Source: Ampelomyces quisqualis
Lineage: Eukaryota > Ascomycota > Dothideomycetes > Pleosporales > Phaeosphaeriaceae
DNA length: 64,000 nt
Assembly (NCBI GenBank): GCA_018398575.1
Contig: JAGTXZ010000008.1
Coordinates: forward strand, 1,922,001 to 1,986,000
Reading direction: 5' to 3'
The notes beneath the pieces are model-generated. The model made no database searches, was not told the DNA's origin, and saw only the letters and a list, made by a program, of their open reading frames with translations. This document shows positions 1 to 12,884 of this stretch, piece after piece. The first letter of the stretch is position 1. Each line of letters starts with the position of its first letter. The translations under genes were made by a program, and so were the position numbers.

Positions 1-3000
1 AGAAAGGGTTAAGGCTAGAACACAGTTACTTCCTGTAACTAGGTATAGTAATTAAGTAATTAAGAATATTCTACACAGTTTAAAAGGCCTATACACAAGA
101 GACTTAAAGCTTAAAAAGGTTAAAGTTGTTAATAGCTTTTATGTAAACATTATATCTGTAGCACTGCTTAAGCAGGCAAGTATATAGCATAGTAGATTAG
201 ACAGTACTCTTTAGTTTAGATTATACAAGCAGAATGTTATTATACACAAGCTCTATAAGGCTTACAACCTCTTGTTTATTAAATACAACTAGGTTACACG
301 CTACGTTCTACAACTACTAATCCTGCACACTTTATATTAATCTAACATTAATTACTTAAGAGATAATAACAAGGATCTATAGCACAAAAGATTAGGCTAC
401 CTAGGCTAGCAAGCACTTTAGTCTCTTACTTAGTTAGCTTAAAACGTTAAGTTAAATAGAACTAAAAGGATTAATTGTTAGGACTGCTTAGTTACCTATA
501 CAGCTTAAGTAGTCTTATAGTAGCTAAGAGAAAGATTACTATAACTATTCTATTAAGTCTCTTAGGATCTATTTAACATGCTAACTAGAATGCTTTATAA
601 AGAATAGTCCTTAATTATTAAGGAAGACTACTTAGGTAAGCTTTTTAACTACAACCTTTATAATAAGATGTTAATTAAGATTATAAGAGTAATTTACTAA
701 TTTACAGCCTAAGTTAGAAACAAATTTAATCTAAAGATTGTAGAAATCTATTAGGATAATAATACTATAACTCTGCCTTAGAGAAGGCGTTTACAGTATA
801 AGGAGTAGGCAGATTAAGAGAAGATTAAAATACTACGCCTGCTACTATACACGCATTAGCCAAATAGATTAGCTAAGTAGGTAAGTTAAGAGCTAATTAC
901 AAAATTAATTAAGATGCGCACAGGTGCAAATCTTTTAACTAAGCTCTAGCTATATATTATAGATGCAGCTGCTTACCTACACAGCATAAGCTTATTAAAA
1001 ATCTATAGTTTTTAATCCCTAAATAAGGTCCTGCACGCCTAGTTTAGGCAATATTTTTAATAGTATAAGCTAGCAATTACTAGGCACAGGACTGCTAATC
1101 TACGCCTAAATTAGAGTAGTATTTATGCCTATAGCTACAGAGCGTATCCCCTTGATTGCGACTAAGCAGCAGGCAGGAACAAGCAAGAGTTTAAAGTTAA
1201 CTCTTGTAGCTATATTAGATATCTAGTAGGCTATTAAGCTTCTAATATTTATTATATATAGGTTCTGTTAATTAATTAAGTAATTGTATTAAGAGACGTT
1301 ACCTTTAATAAATCTACATTCTACTCTAGCAACTAAGAAGATAAGATGCCTAAGAAGCAGGCGCTTAAGATTGTAGATATTTTATACGTTAGTAAACTAG
1401 ATAATTCTGGGCAGAATATTAACCTGCCTATTCTACAGGATTAACTAAGCTAGGAAATTACTAAAGTTACTAAGCAGCAGCTTAGGAGTAAGTATCTAAT
1501 CCTAAGGATTACAGAGACTAGCTAATCTTATAATTATAAAAGAAAGAAAGTAGAAACTAAGAGGAGTGCTAGCAAGGCTAGCAAGCATTTAAGAATCCTC
1601 TTAGACTAAAGTAAATATACTAGGCTTGTTACGCTAGAGGCAACTTTAGAACTAGATAAGTTATCTAGTATTAAGCTTATTAAGCGCGTAGGATCTAATA
1701 GCTAAAGACTATTGCTAGGTTCTAAAAGAGCTAGCCTGTTAGTATCTAGGGATTAGATAGGTTCCTAACAGGATAGGCAGTTAGCCTTTTCCTCTCCTGC
1801 TACTTAACCTAGAAGCAGTAACTCTAGAGCCCTAGATAAAGTAGAATTAGTAAATCTTTCTACATAATTAAGTTGTTAACTATAAGGAGTAGCTCTTAAG
1901 ATTAATAAACTACTAAGTTAATATATGCTGCTTTGCTGCAAGAAGGATTATAACAATTAGATAAAAGGTAAGAGTATAAATATATTAATTGCAGATCTAT
2001 TTATAGATTACTAGAAACATAATTTTAAGAATACTTTCCTTCTAGGCCTTGTAGAAGCTTAGAATAAGCGCTCTAGTTACAAAACACTAAACGCTATAAT
2101 TATAATAGTAATGCTAAGTAATTAGAATTACTAAATAGTTAAGAAGCGTGCTTATAGAGATAATATGCCTAAGCTGCCTAATATATAGAAGCAGATGCTT
2201 TAACATCTAATAAAAAGCCTGTTGTTAGATACCTCTCTTAAGGAAATTAATTAGCTACACAAAAAAGGTACCTAAAAAGAGATTCTAAAGCATAAGTCTA
2301 AGGATTAACTAATCTTATTAAAATAGGTCTAGGCATATAAGTTTAATTAAGACAGTTACTTTCTAAAGTGTTAGGCTAGGCTTGTAGTAAGAGGAGATTT
2401 CTAGAAGAAGGACTTTCTACTTACTACGTACGCTACTACACTAGCAGCTAAGTCTTTTAGGATTACTATAGCTATTGCAGCCTAGTTTAATCTAGAAATT
2501 ATGTAATATAACGTAGTTAGAGCGTTCCTTAACGCCTTGATTACAGCTAACAATCTAGTAATCTGTAATCTACTAGATAGATTTAAGAAAGCTGGGTTTT
2601 GTGTAAGGCTTAACTAAGCGCTCTACAGGCTTAGAAAATCTCTATTACTTTAGTATAAGGAATTCTTAAAATTACTGCGCGAGATAGGACTACTTGTATC
2701 TAAAGAAGAACCCTGCCTTTTCTTTACTTAGAACTAAACAATCTTTGTTCTGTTCTACGTTAATAATATTCTGCTTATTTACTACAAGAATTACAAGCTT
2801 AAAGCTAAGGTTCTATAGTCTAAGATTATTAGTAAATATAAAATCTAGGATTAAGGACTAGTTAAATAGTTTCTTAGGATTAGAGTTATCTAAAACAGAT
2901 TAGACTAATTAATTACTTTGGTCTATAACGCCTATATTAATAAGATTACTAAGAAATTTGGACTACATAATAGATTATTCCCTCTAACACTATTACTATC

Positions 3001-3780
3001 TAAGGAGCTCTACAAGAACACTAGAGAAGCTAGTAAGCAAGAAATTAAGGCCTATTAAGAAAGAGTTAGATTAGTCCTCTATACTGCAATTATAATCCAG
3101 CTAGAATCTAGATATAGCCTACGCAGTCTTAAAGCTTTCCTATTTCTTAACTAATTCTTTAGACAAGCATTTTAAAGCTATAAAACAAGTAATTATGTAC
3201 CTGTATTAAATAAAGTTTGATTTAATTAAGTATAGCAATTTTAATAGTCTAGAACTAACTATTTATAGAGACGCCTCCTTTGCTAACAATAAAGTAACTA
3301 GGCGCTTCTTATATAGTTATATAGCTATCTTGTTTAGAGGAGCAATCTCTTAGAAAGCTGTAAGGTAAGAATTAGTTACTACTTTAATAACTAAAGCTAA
3401 GCTACTTGCTCTAAAATACGCTGCAAAAGAATCTATAGCGCTTAACTAGTTCTTTAAGGAGCTTACGCTTAATCTAGAAGATCTTTAGAATATTTAGTGT
3501 AATAATTAGTAAACTATCTAATTAGTTATAGGGAAAAATAAGTAGATATCTACTAAGCTTAGGCATGTTAACATTTAGAACATGTGGCTTAGGTAAGAGC
3601 ACTTAAAAGGATTATTCTAAGTATCTTATCTAGAATCTGGATTAATGCTAGCTAATAGTCTTACTAAGAACTTTACCTATTAATAATTTCTTAAGTTTAA
3701 GTAGCTCCTTAACCTTAAGAATATAAGTAAGTTACTTACAAAGCAATAATTTAGAAAATACAAAGATTAATTTAACTTTT
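1..3780 (+). mobile_element. Ty1/copia pol relic (element E), cut by the window edge
   Basis: Read on the + strand through many stops, this is the 3' two thirds of a fungal copia polyprotein. The C-terminal integrase lies around 900-1330. The reverse transcriptase follows at about 2080-2880, with its active-site motif seen as YVNNIL around 2752-2776 (aspartates changed to asparagine by G to A). The RNase H lies at about 3200-3620, including an RHVNI-type motif followed by NMWLR near 3560-3600. The usual tail of the copia RNase H ends near 3715. The 5' LTR, gag and most of the integrase are off the window. No 3' LTR could be paired. It is an inactive relic; RIP stops are present in all domains. 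Confidence 0.8.
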
Positions 3781-6700
3781 TTATCTACTAATTGATTTGC
3801 TTACTCTTAAAGCTTAAGATTACTACAGGATCTAAGCAGAGCAAACACGTAAAAACTAAGACTACTAACGCTAAATTATAAGCAAAACTATCTAGAAACT
3901 TACTTCTATAAAGTTAAAGACCTTATTAATTATCTTGTAAGCCTAAGCACAACGCTTAGCAATTAAGAGACCTAAAGCCCTTAATCTATAGCTTAAAGAC
4001 AGCAAATCTCTAACTGTTCCTATAGCCTTAAGTAATAGAGACAACAACTAATCTTACGCTAGCTCCTAGCGCTTAGGTATTAGAGTCTAAGCAGCCTAAA
4101 GCTACTCCTTAAGCAGCAGAGCGTTAGGTAGAAAAGAGCTGCAATACTAGTAACTAAATAACAGCTAGTTATAAACTAGCGTAAATAGACTCTAAGCTAC
4201 AAAGCTACTTAATGCTCTACTAAAGCCTTGCTGCCTATATCCTCTAAAACCTTAAGCAGGATACGCAGGCTCCTTTCTTAGCAAGCTAAAAGTTAGATTA
4301 ATATAGCTTAAGCTTACCTTAAAACTAGTAGAAGCTAGAGCGCTCTAAGCCTACTGTAAGGCCTTTGCAGCCTTAAGCTGCTAGTTAAGCTACGCGCAAG
4401 CCTTCTCTAGCTTCTATAAACAAGTTAGCTATTTCTAAGATTAAAGAAGCTCTAAAACTTACTGCAATAGTTCTCTTAAACACGCTAATAATAATCTTTA
4501 TAGTCTGCTTACGCAGATTGCCTAGGCTACTTAAATTAGCAATTATATTACTAATAGCAATTAGAACAACCTATACTTTAACGCAAGAATAGTTTAGGCA
4601 AGCTATATAACGCTTGCTTATTGTTAATCTAGCCCTGCTATAGTAGTAGCTGTTGCCTTAATTATTAGTAAACTAAGAGGTATAGCGTAAGTATAAACTA
4701 GAGCAAAGCTCCCTCTTCTTAACCTTAATAGTCTCTTTGCTAGAAACTGCTCTACTCTTAGGCGTAGAATTGCGTTGCTTAGTCTTGCGCTAGAATTAGC
4801 GCAAAGGATTTGCTAGGACCTAGTTGTCCTTACTCTTATTAGTAGGCGTAAGAGTAGTAGCGTTCTTCTTATAGGCGCGCGCGTAAGCTATCTTGTTAAT
4901 TATAATAGATAGATTCTTCTTAGGAGGCTACTAGAGTTAGTAACAAACTAGATTAAGAGTAGGAAAAACTTACTATAATAGAGTAGATAGATAAAGTAGT
5001 TAATAAAGTAGATAATAAAGAGAATTAATAGATAGGTAGCTAGTTAATAAGTTAATTAATAAGTTAATTAATGCTCTAGAGTATAAGAGTATAGAAGCAG
5101 GCAGGCTTCTTATACCTAAGTAACATAACTGCTAGGCAACAAGCTTGCCTACTGCTCTCTTACCTAGTTGCGCAATCTTACTCTATAACAATACACGTAA
5201 ATAGACTGCCTCTTACTTACCTAACAGGCTAGGCAACAGCAAACGCTTTAAATTAAAGCTTAGCTAATAGGCAAACTCTTACTAACAGTCTGTTTACACC
5301 TATCCTATAGACTGCCTGCTTACAAAACCTATACATAAGGCCTAAGAAGATAACGTAGGCTATATTTTTAGACAAACAATACTAATATTAGATTTAGTTA
5401 TATATATAGTAAATAATTAGGAATTTACGCGCTAATAACTAACGTTTAAGCTAATAAATTAAGCAACGCAGCGCCTGCAATATAGAGTAGCACTACTGTT
5501 TGCTTTAATTACTACTTCTACTCTGCTAAACAGATTAGGCAAGCTAACAAGTTTGCCTAATCTAGGAGGTGTGTAACAGAGTATGTAAATCAGCAGATTA
5601 CAGGATTGTTACGTGTAATAACTAAGCATGTTACTAATAAAATAGAATCTATTTAGGACTAGACTAACTTATTAAGCTGTTTCTTAGCTTAGTGTATTTA
5701 ATCTAATCTATCCTTACATAGTATAGAATAAGTAACAGAATCTTTTTTACTTATAACAATCTAATCTATAGTACCTTTTAGCTACTACATTAGTTAAATA
5801 GTTAGGATACAATAACTTAGAAAATATATAGAAACTAGCTACAAACCTTATAAATTGCTAACAACTACTAAACTAGTACTAAAACTTACAGAGGTGTTAA
5901 GCAAGTTAAGAGTAGCCTATATAGCTAAAGAGTAACCTATTAGCGCGTCTGCAGCTAGACAGTCTAACGCCTCTGCCTAGACATTCTTACTTAATTTCTC
6001 TAACTTATATGTAAGGTACTTAGCCTTTTAATACGCTCTATCTTTTACCTATATAAGTATCTTCTTATTGCGTAGTAGTTGCGTAATTACTTTAGCAAGC
6101 AATTTTTTATCTACTTTTACCTTTACTTTATACTTCTTATAAGTATAGTCTAACAATTTCTAGGATAAGTTTACGTATAGACGCTTAATACGTACACACT
6201 TAAAACACTTTAGACAACGCAAACTCTTTAATACTATAACAAAGCACTTTTAGTTGTTAGCAAAATAATAGTTACAGAGTATATTAGTAAAGGTTTTATA
6301 TTATTAAATTTCTAGAGTAAGATATAGTTGTTTCTTTTAAGAATTAGAAGACATAATAATGCGCAAACCTTAAGACAAGATGTAAAGCATGCTTATAAAG
6401 ATATAACTATAATTTAAGACAAATCTAGTAAGGAAGAGAAATAGTGTTATAATCCTAGATCTGCACAGCTAATTATTTAGTACAAACCTAATATAACCTA
6501 ACGCGGGCTAGTAACAAAGGACATATAGAATAGATTACGTAACGTAGCTTATAAGTAGATCTATAAGCTTACGCCTTAGCGCGTAAGAATAATCTAACGC
6601 ACGTAAGTGCGCTTACGCAGCTTACAGTAAGCTTTATAAGTACTACAACTTAGCATAATAAGCTTACGCTTTAACAAGTAAGCTTAAAGATCTTTTATAG

Positions 6701-6948
6701 TATATAGGAACTATAATAAACTCTTATAGATTATTGTGTTTAACTTATATTTTAACAACTTAAGTTAGTTATATTAAGCTATACAACCTTTATTACTTTT
6801 TTTAGAAAGCTCTAGCCTTTACTGTCTTAGTAATAATACCCTTTGTATCTAAAGCAACTCTGCACCTATCTGCAAAAACTAACTTTAGCTGTACACCTAG
6901 TCTATACTAGCATTCTTATTATTTGCTACTAGACTAACAGTCTTAACA
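3781..6948. other. unassigned RIP-degraded sequence between copia relic E and gypsy relic D
   Basis: About 3.2 kb of AT-rich decayed DNA with no domain I can name. Its right end is precise: gypsy relic D resumes at 6949, and the base pairs before it end in TTAACA, as an LTR end would. The segment therefore belongs to, or ends with, an insertion that split D. This may be the 3' end of copia E plus further nested material. A TGTTAC...ATAACA stretch at about 5630-5757 could be a short LTR, but no partner copy was found. A perfect 11-bp hairpin lies at 5532-5563. Confidence 0.45.
5532..5563. repeat. short perfect inverted repeat
   Basis: AGATTAGGCAA at 5532-5542 is followed after a 10-base loop by its exact reverse complement, TTGCCTAATCT, at 5553-5563. 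It survives intact inside heavily mutated DNA. It could be part of a transposon terminus or chance. No flanking T-run suggests a bacterial-type terminator, and none is expected here. Confidence 0.5.
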
Positions 6949-7221
6949 TAGCCTTACTATAGCTAGGCTAAGTACGTAGTAGCTATAATATTCTATAGTA
7001 AAAAGAGTTTCTTTTTCTCTTAGCTTCTAACTTACGTCTAAGTAGAGTAGATATATATTAATTTCTTTACTAGTGTAATAGTAATATTATACTAGTTTAT
7101 CTATAGTTAACCTAAGACTAAGTTATATTCTTTGTCTCTATCTAGTTTATAGGCCTATAGTATCTCTTTATGCTTATTAATGTTAATCTTTATCTAGACA
7201 GCTGTCTTTATCTAAGACTAG
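6949..7221 (-). mobile_element. gypsy relic D, distal fragment (same family as element B)
   Basis: The reverse complement of this stretch runs parallel to 37,260-37,540 of element B with mostly transition differences. It contains the region just upstream of the B reverse transcriptase. The match stops at 6949, where another insertion joins. It also stops at 7221, where element A begins. The sequence resumes on the far side of A at 25,252. The two sides joined together reproduce the uninterrupted order seen in B, which proves that A inserted into D. Confidence 0.85.
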
Positions 7222-7405
7222 TGTAGTAAAGTAATATAGGAAGTAAGTCTAAAGAACGCTTTAGGCACGGCTAAGGGCATAGATAAGATACAATAGCTAA
7301 AGAGCTATTAGAAAATAACAACCTATAACACACATACCTAATAATAATATATTTAATTCTATATTAAATCTAATAGGCCTTAGAGGTAAATAATGCTCTA
7401 CTATA
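7222..7405 (+). repeat. element A 5' LTR
   Basis: 184 bp, same length as the copy at 25068-25251, and nearly identical apart from transitions. It starts TGTAGTAAAG and ends CTCTACTATA; the partner ends CTACTACA, the proper inverted match of the start. Confidence 0.9.
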
Positions 7406-10400
7406 TATAGCAACTAATTACAACTCTAAATTCCTATTAGCCTAGGCCTTAGGAGGCTGCGCACCTGCGCATATACCTACACTCTTCTGTAGTTCTTATA
7501 ACTTAGAAATTGTAGAAACTTAATAGTCTGACAAGTGTTTAGTAAGCTGCTACAGTTCTCTTTAGAATATAATTAGTATCTATTCTAAGGACATAGAGTT
7601 AGTACTCTGAGATTAGAGGAACAGAAAGTAGGATCTAAAGTAACGCCTATCTAAAGAACCTAGATTAGCTACTACTAGAATTAAGTTAGAAGAGAGATTA
7701 AGCAGACCTTAAAAAGCAGAGTAATAGCCAAAGAAGCAAGACGCAAACTGTAGCTAAAGCTGTATTAGGCTAAGTAAAAGCGCAAAGTTATTGCGCCCTA
7801 CTAAGCATATAGTATACTAAAGAAGTCCTAGAGCACAGGCAGTAGGAACAACTAAGAGCAGACTAAAAAAGACATTAAAACAAGCAGTTAGAAGAAAAAG
7901 AAAACTAACAATTGCTTAGACAGCAAGTATAAAGAAATTAGGAAGAAATTAGTAGACTTTACAACAGAAGCACTATTAGACATTAGAAAAGCTTAAGCCT
8001 TTAGCTTTTTAGTAACCCTATACAAAGTAGCAACTTTAATCCTAGTCTTCTAGGCTATTGCTCTTCTTTAGTTTATTTAAATAAGCTCTAACTACTGTTT
8101 AGGCAGCCTATAAAAGCAACGCAAAGACAACACAAAACTACTTAACAGTATATTAAGTTGTTAACGCCTTAAATACTCTAATAGATAAGAAGCTCTACTA
8201 CTAACGCTTGTAGAGTTAATAAGAGAAGCTAGCGCAAATATAAGTAGTGCGCTAGAGGAGCAGGCTAAACAACTATTAGAAGAGCACTCTAGGCGCAGAA
8301 GTATAGGCTAAGATAACTTAATATTAAAGGCTCTTTAGATACTAGTAGAGTCTCTTAACTAAGTATAGCTCTTATTATATATAACGCAGTTACTGTTTTA
8401 CTTAGTAGAGAATATGCTATTGTTTAATAGGACTAACGTAACAGACTTTTTAGAGCGCTTTAAAGACTTCTTAAAGTACTTTAGCTTTACAGACTAGATA
8501 ATAATCAATAGACTAGTCGCCTACTGTAAGCTAAGACAGAGGACTATTATACAGGCGTCTAAAGAGTATACAAAAGCCTAAGACAACTACTTGTAGAAAA
8601 AGCTCTGCAATAGCCTCTAACAACGCTTTAGAAATGATAACAAAGGTTAACAAGAGGAGCGTGTAGAATACTTTAAACACTAGCTAGGTTAGTGCCAAAT
8701 AAGATTAGACCTAAAGATTAGAGACTACTTACAAGACTTTTAAATCTGCAGTAAAAGGTGTATTAAAGCAGGCACTATTAATCAAAACTATTGTAGCTAC
8801 TACCTTGTTAAGAGACTGCTACTCTAACACGTAACAAAAATCCTAGAGAAGTTTAGCCTAAAAACAGATACTCTAAAGGACTTTAAGTATAAAAAGATTA
8901 AAGACTATCTAGCAAAGCACCTAGAAGTAGAGGAAGAAGCGCGTATGTTAAATCTAGCAGAAGCTATAAGAGCCTTTAAACTAGAGGTAGAGTTTAAAGT
9001 AGAACTAGTAGCTAAACAACTATTAGCTCTACTGCAACAAAATAACTTTAAACTTAGAATTAAGCTAGGAACAAACTTCTAACTTACTACCCTTTAGTTA
9101 CTAATAAAGAGCACTCTATCTAGGAACTAGCGTAAGCAAGCTTCTTCTAGTGCAGCGCCTATAAAGAATAAAGTAGATAACCTTGTAGATAAGATACTAT
9201 AGCTTAGGCTTAACTAAATAACTATTAAGCAGCAGCTATAGAGTATGTAATAGACCTCTTGCAAAGTAGAGCTTATAAATAATCTAATTATTTATGCCTT
9301 AGTTTGCAAGCAAACTAAAGAGCAATTAGGAGCCCTGCAACTATATATACCTTAGCTAGCTCTATAGAACTAGAGCTATTAGAACTACAGGTAATAGCAG
9401 TAAGTATAGAGAAATAACAACTATTAGTGTAACAGCTAGAACTACAGCTACTTAAACAACAATTAGAGTTACTAGCAGAGACGTTCTAGTAAAGGGCTAC
9501 TAAGCAGCTTTAAGATAAACTGTTAGGTCTGTAATAAGACTAGGCATTTAAAGCAGAACTGCTTAACACTAAGAGGCTTTATTACAAATAGCTAGTACTT
9601 TCTTAACAAACGCAATATGCTCTAATAGGAGACGCCTAACAATTTACAAGGTAGAGTTACTAGCCTTAGCAACGCACAATAGGCTAAGACTATTTTAGCT
9701 AAGATTAAAAGGCGCTTTCTAAAACGTAACGTTAACTCTCTTAAGGTTAAATCTAAATTTATAGGTAGACCTAGTCTCTCTATTCTTATTAAGAACAACG
9801 CAGTCTTTATACAGCTAGTGCTTAACACCTTAGAAGCGCTATTAGAAGTAAACTGCAACAAGTATTAGAACATGTTAGACTACTTTACAACTAAATCTAA
9901 GGAACTCTTTGCTAACAGCAGCTTAGTATCAGCTGCAGTTATTAGCTAAAACTAAGTAAAGTGTAGTAACAGTTAGCTTATATACAGTTAGGTTTAGGTT
10001 TAGAAGCTACCTTAGAAGCTAGTTAATAAGATCCTGCACTTAAAAGGCTATAGGAACAAAGATAATAGCTACTTTATAAGCAAAAAGTTAGGGCAAGACT
10101 ACTTAGTTTAATTTGTAAGTAATAAGAAATTAGGAGATATAAAAATAGAAGAGGTTACCTAACTAACTAAAGGGCTGTTAAAGCCTACCTACGCAGTAGA
10201 GCAAAAGAAGAAGAACCTAAAGAAGTAGCAGCTAGTCTAGAAGTTTAAGGCTAACGCCTAATTAGTTATCTAGCGCATCTTTAACACTCTAGTTCTATTA
10301 CTGCTTAAGACTATTATTAGCAATATGCTAGAAGTTAAGAAGAAGCTGTTCTAAGTAAGCTATACGCTAGCTAAGTTTAAGAACCTTTTAGTTGCTCTAA

Positions 10401-12689
10401 CACGCTATATAATAGTTAAAAGCGCTAACAAAGACTTAGATAAAGACTAACCTACTATAAGAACTAGTGTTAACTTGCTAACTTAGAGCTTACTCCTAGA
10501 CTACGTGCTAGTTAAGGCAGTAAACAGAAAAGTAAGTAAGTGCTTTAGTATTAATGCTAAACACTAGTTAGACTTAGAGATTAGCTAGATTAAAAGGCAC
10601 ATCTAACGCAATAAAGAACTAGGCCTTAAGCTTACTGCTAACAAGGACTTTTGCAAGCCTACTTACTATTAGAGAAAGTATAATTAAGCCTTAGGCGTAG
10701 AGCACCTTAGGAGGAAGTGCCTAAAAGTACCTATTAATATTAAAAGAACCTAGTTTCTTAGCCTTATTAACTCTGGCGCAGAGCTTAACACTATAAAAAG
10801 AGAAATAGCAGAATAAGCTATGCTTCTAATTACGTTTCTACCAAAGAGTATAAGAACTGCAAAAATAGTAGTAGCAAACAGTTTAACTAAAGAGTTCTTA
10901 GGCATTATATAGAAAGTACCTATTACTATTAGAAGGATTAAAATCTATACTAGCTTCTTTATCCTTAAGGAGTGCACAAACCTAATTATCCTAGGCAATC
11001 TTTTTCTAACAGACGCTTAAGCTAGAATTAAGTACGCTACTAATAGGCTAACTTACTGCTAAATCTTTAGTAAGGATAGCAAACATAGTATAAGATTTGT
11101 GTACATAAGAGGTAATTAGATTAACGCGCTAGGACTTTACTCTAGGCCTCTTATAGGAAACGTTAGAAGAGTGTAATTACTAGCGTTTTACTTCTATCTA
11201 AACCTGTTGCATAGCTAGACTAGAACTATTAATTAAACTTAACACAGCTTTAAATAGACCCTAATACTCTAAGCGATAATTAGCTAGCAATAAGGCTAGC
11301 AACAGAGTAGCTCTAACAGAAATCTTTATTACTAATTATTCCCTTAGAAACACAGTCCTTCTAGTAGCTAGGTGTAGGCACTATAGGCGCAGGGCCTAAC
11401 AGATCTATTATTATTAGTAACAGCAATAGAATGTACATGCTTATTAGTAACAGCGTAGGCTACTACTCTTAAAATATTATAGCAAGTGTTGTAAGACAGC
11501 TCTCTTAGAGTCTTAGGATTAATATTAGTGCTAAGAGCTTTTAAGAGCAAGAGCTTAGTAAAACAACTAGTAAGAAAGGATTACCTGTTAAAGTAATAAT
11601 AATTTAGCTAAAGTGCATAACTAATTTATAATTAAATAACGTCTTCTTTAACATTAGTACTTTGTATAAGTAAAAATCTTAAAAGGTATAGCTAGTAAAC
11701 AACTTAGAATAGGCTCTAAGAAATATTAGTAGGTATAAAGATTAGAAAGAGCGTGCGCGCGTTTAACAGGTACTAAACAAGAAGAATACTCTATTCTTAA
11801 GCTACTTTAAGCTATAGTACGCAAAGTTTCCTAAAGGCATAAAGCTTACGCCTAAACGCCTGTTAAAAATAAAGATCTCTCTAGACTTGCTCTTACAAGA
11901 ACAAGCTATGCTAAAGGAGCTAATTTACTAATAAGAAGCTGCTCTAGCCTAGGACTTTAGCAAATTAGGACAAGTTAGCTATAAGGTAGTACCTCTAATT
12001 AAAATTAACGCTGTTTCTTACAAGGCGTAGCAAGCTAATTAGTTTCTTATCCTCTAAAAACTTAGAGAAGTAGTAGTTAAAATAGTATAAGAATGTATTA
12101 ACTAAGGCGCTCTTAAACTGTGCAGAAGCTAGTACTAAAACCTATAGTTTCTAGTAGCTAAGAAAGACAAAGGATATTAACTTATTAACAACGCGCAAAA
12201 GATTAACAAAGTTACAATTTGTAACGCAAATCTACTACTTAATCTAAATAAATTTGTAAAAGATTTTACTAGTTGCGTAATTATAAGCTTGCTTAACTTC
12301 TTCTTAGGATATAACTAAGTAGAGTTGCACAAGAACTTTTAGAACGTAATAGCTTTCTATATACTTATTAGACTAGTGCACTAGTATACGCTGCCTATAA
12401 GTATAACAAATTTAGTTACTAAATTTATACGCGTTATAACTAAGATATACTAAGATTATATTCTAGAACGCTATAGACTTTACTTAGATAACGTTTGTAT
12501 TAAGAGACTAAAGTGCTACTACAACAGAACAGAGATTAAACTAGGTATTAGAAAATATGTTATAGAGCACCTCTATAATATAAACGCTGTGTTAGCAGAT
12601 ATTAAACGCGCAAGAGCTATAGTATTAAGTTACAAATTAGATTTCTGCTACGCGTTAATAATTGTAGTAGGTTATTAGGTTAACACTGC

Positions 12690-12884
12690 TGTTAGATAAA
12701 CAGTTCTGATAATATAATAAAATGTTTAGGGTGCAACTTATATATTATTGTGTCTATAGTGTGTTCTTGTAAGGAATAAGACAGAAGGTCTCCCTATCCT
12801 AGTCCTTCTTAGGACTAGAGAGTCTATAAAACGTGCTATCTTTAACTCTGTTCTCTTCTGTTAAATACTACCTTATATCTAACA
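12690..12884 (-). repeat. copia F LTR (3' in element orientation)
   Basis: 195 bp; pairs with 18031-18225 over its full length with only scattered, mostly C/T and G/A, differences. Its ends are the perfect inverted pair TGTTAGAT and ATCTAACA. Confidence 0.92.

Noticed and set aside
9622..9861. 79-codon open frame on the - strand
   Set aside because: The + strand reads through as gag-related sequence of element A with few stops; the - frame adds nothing recognisable.
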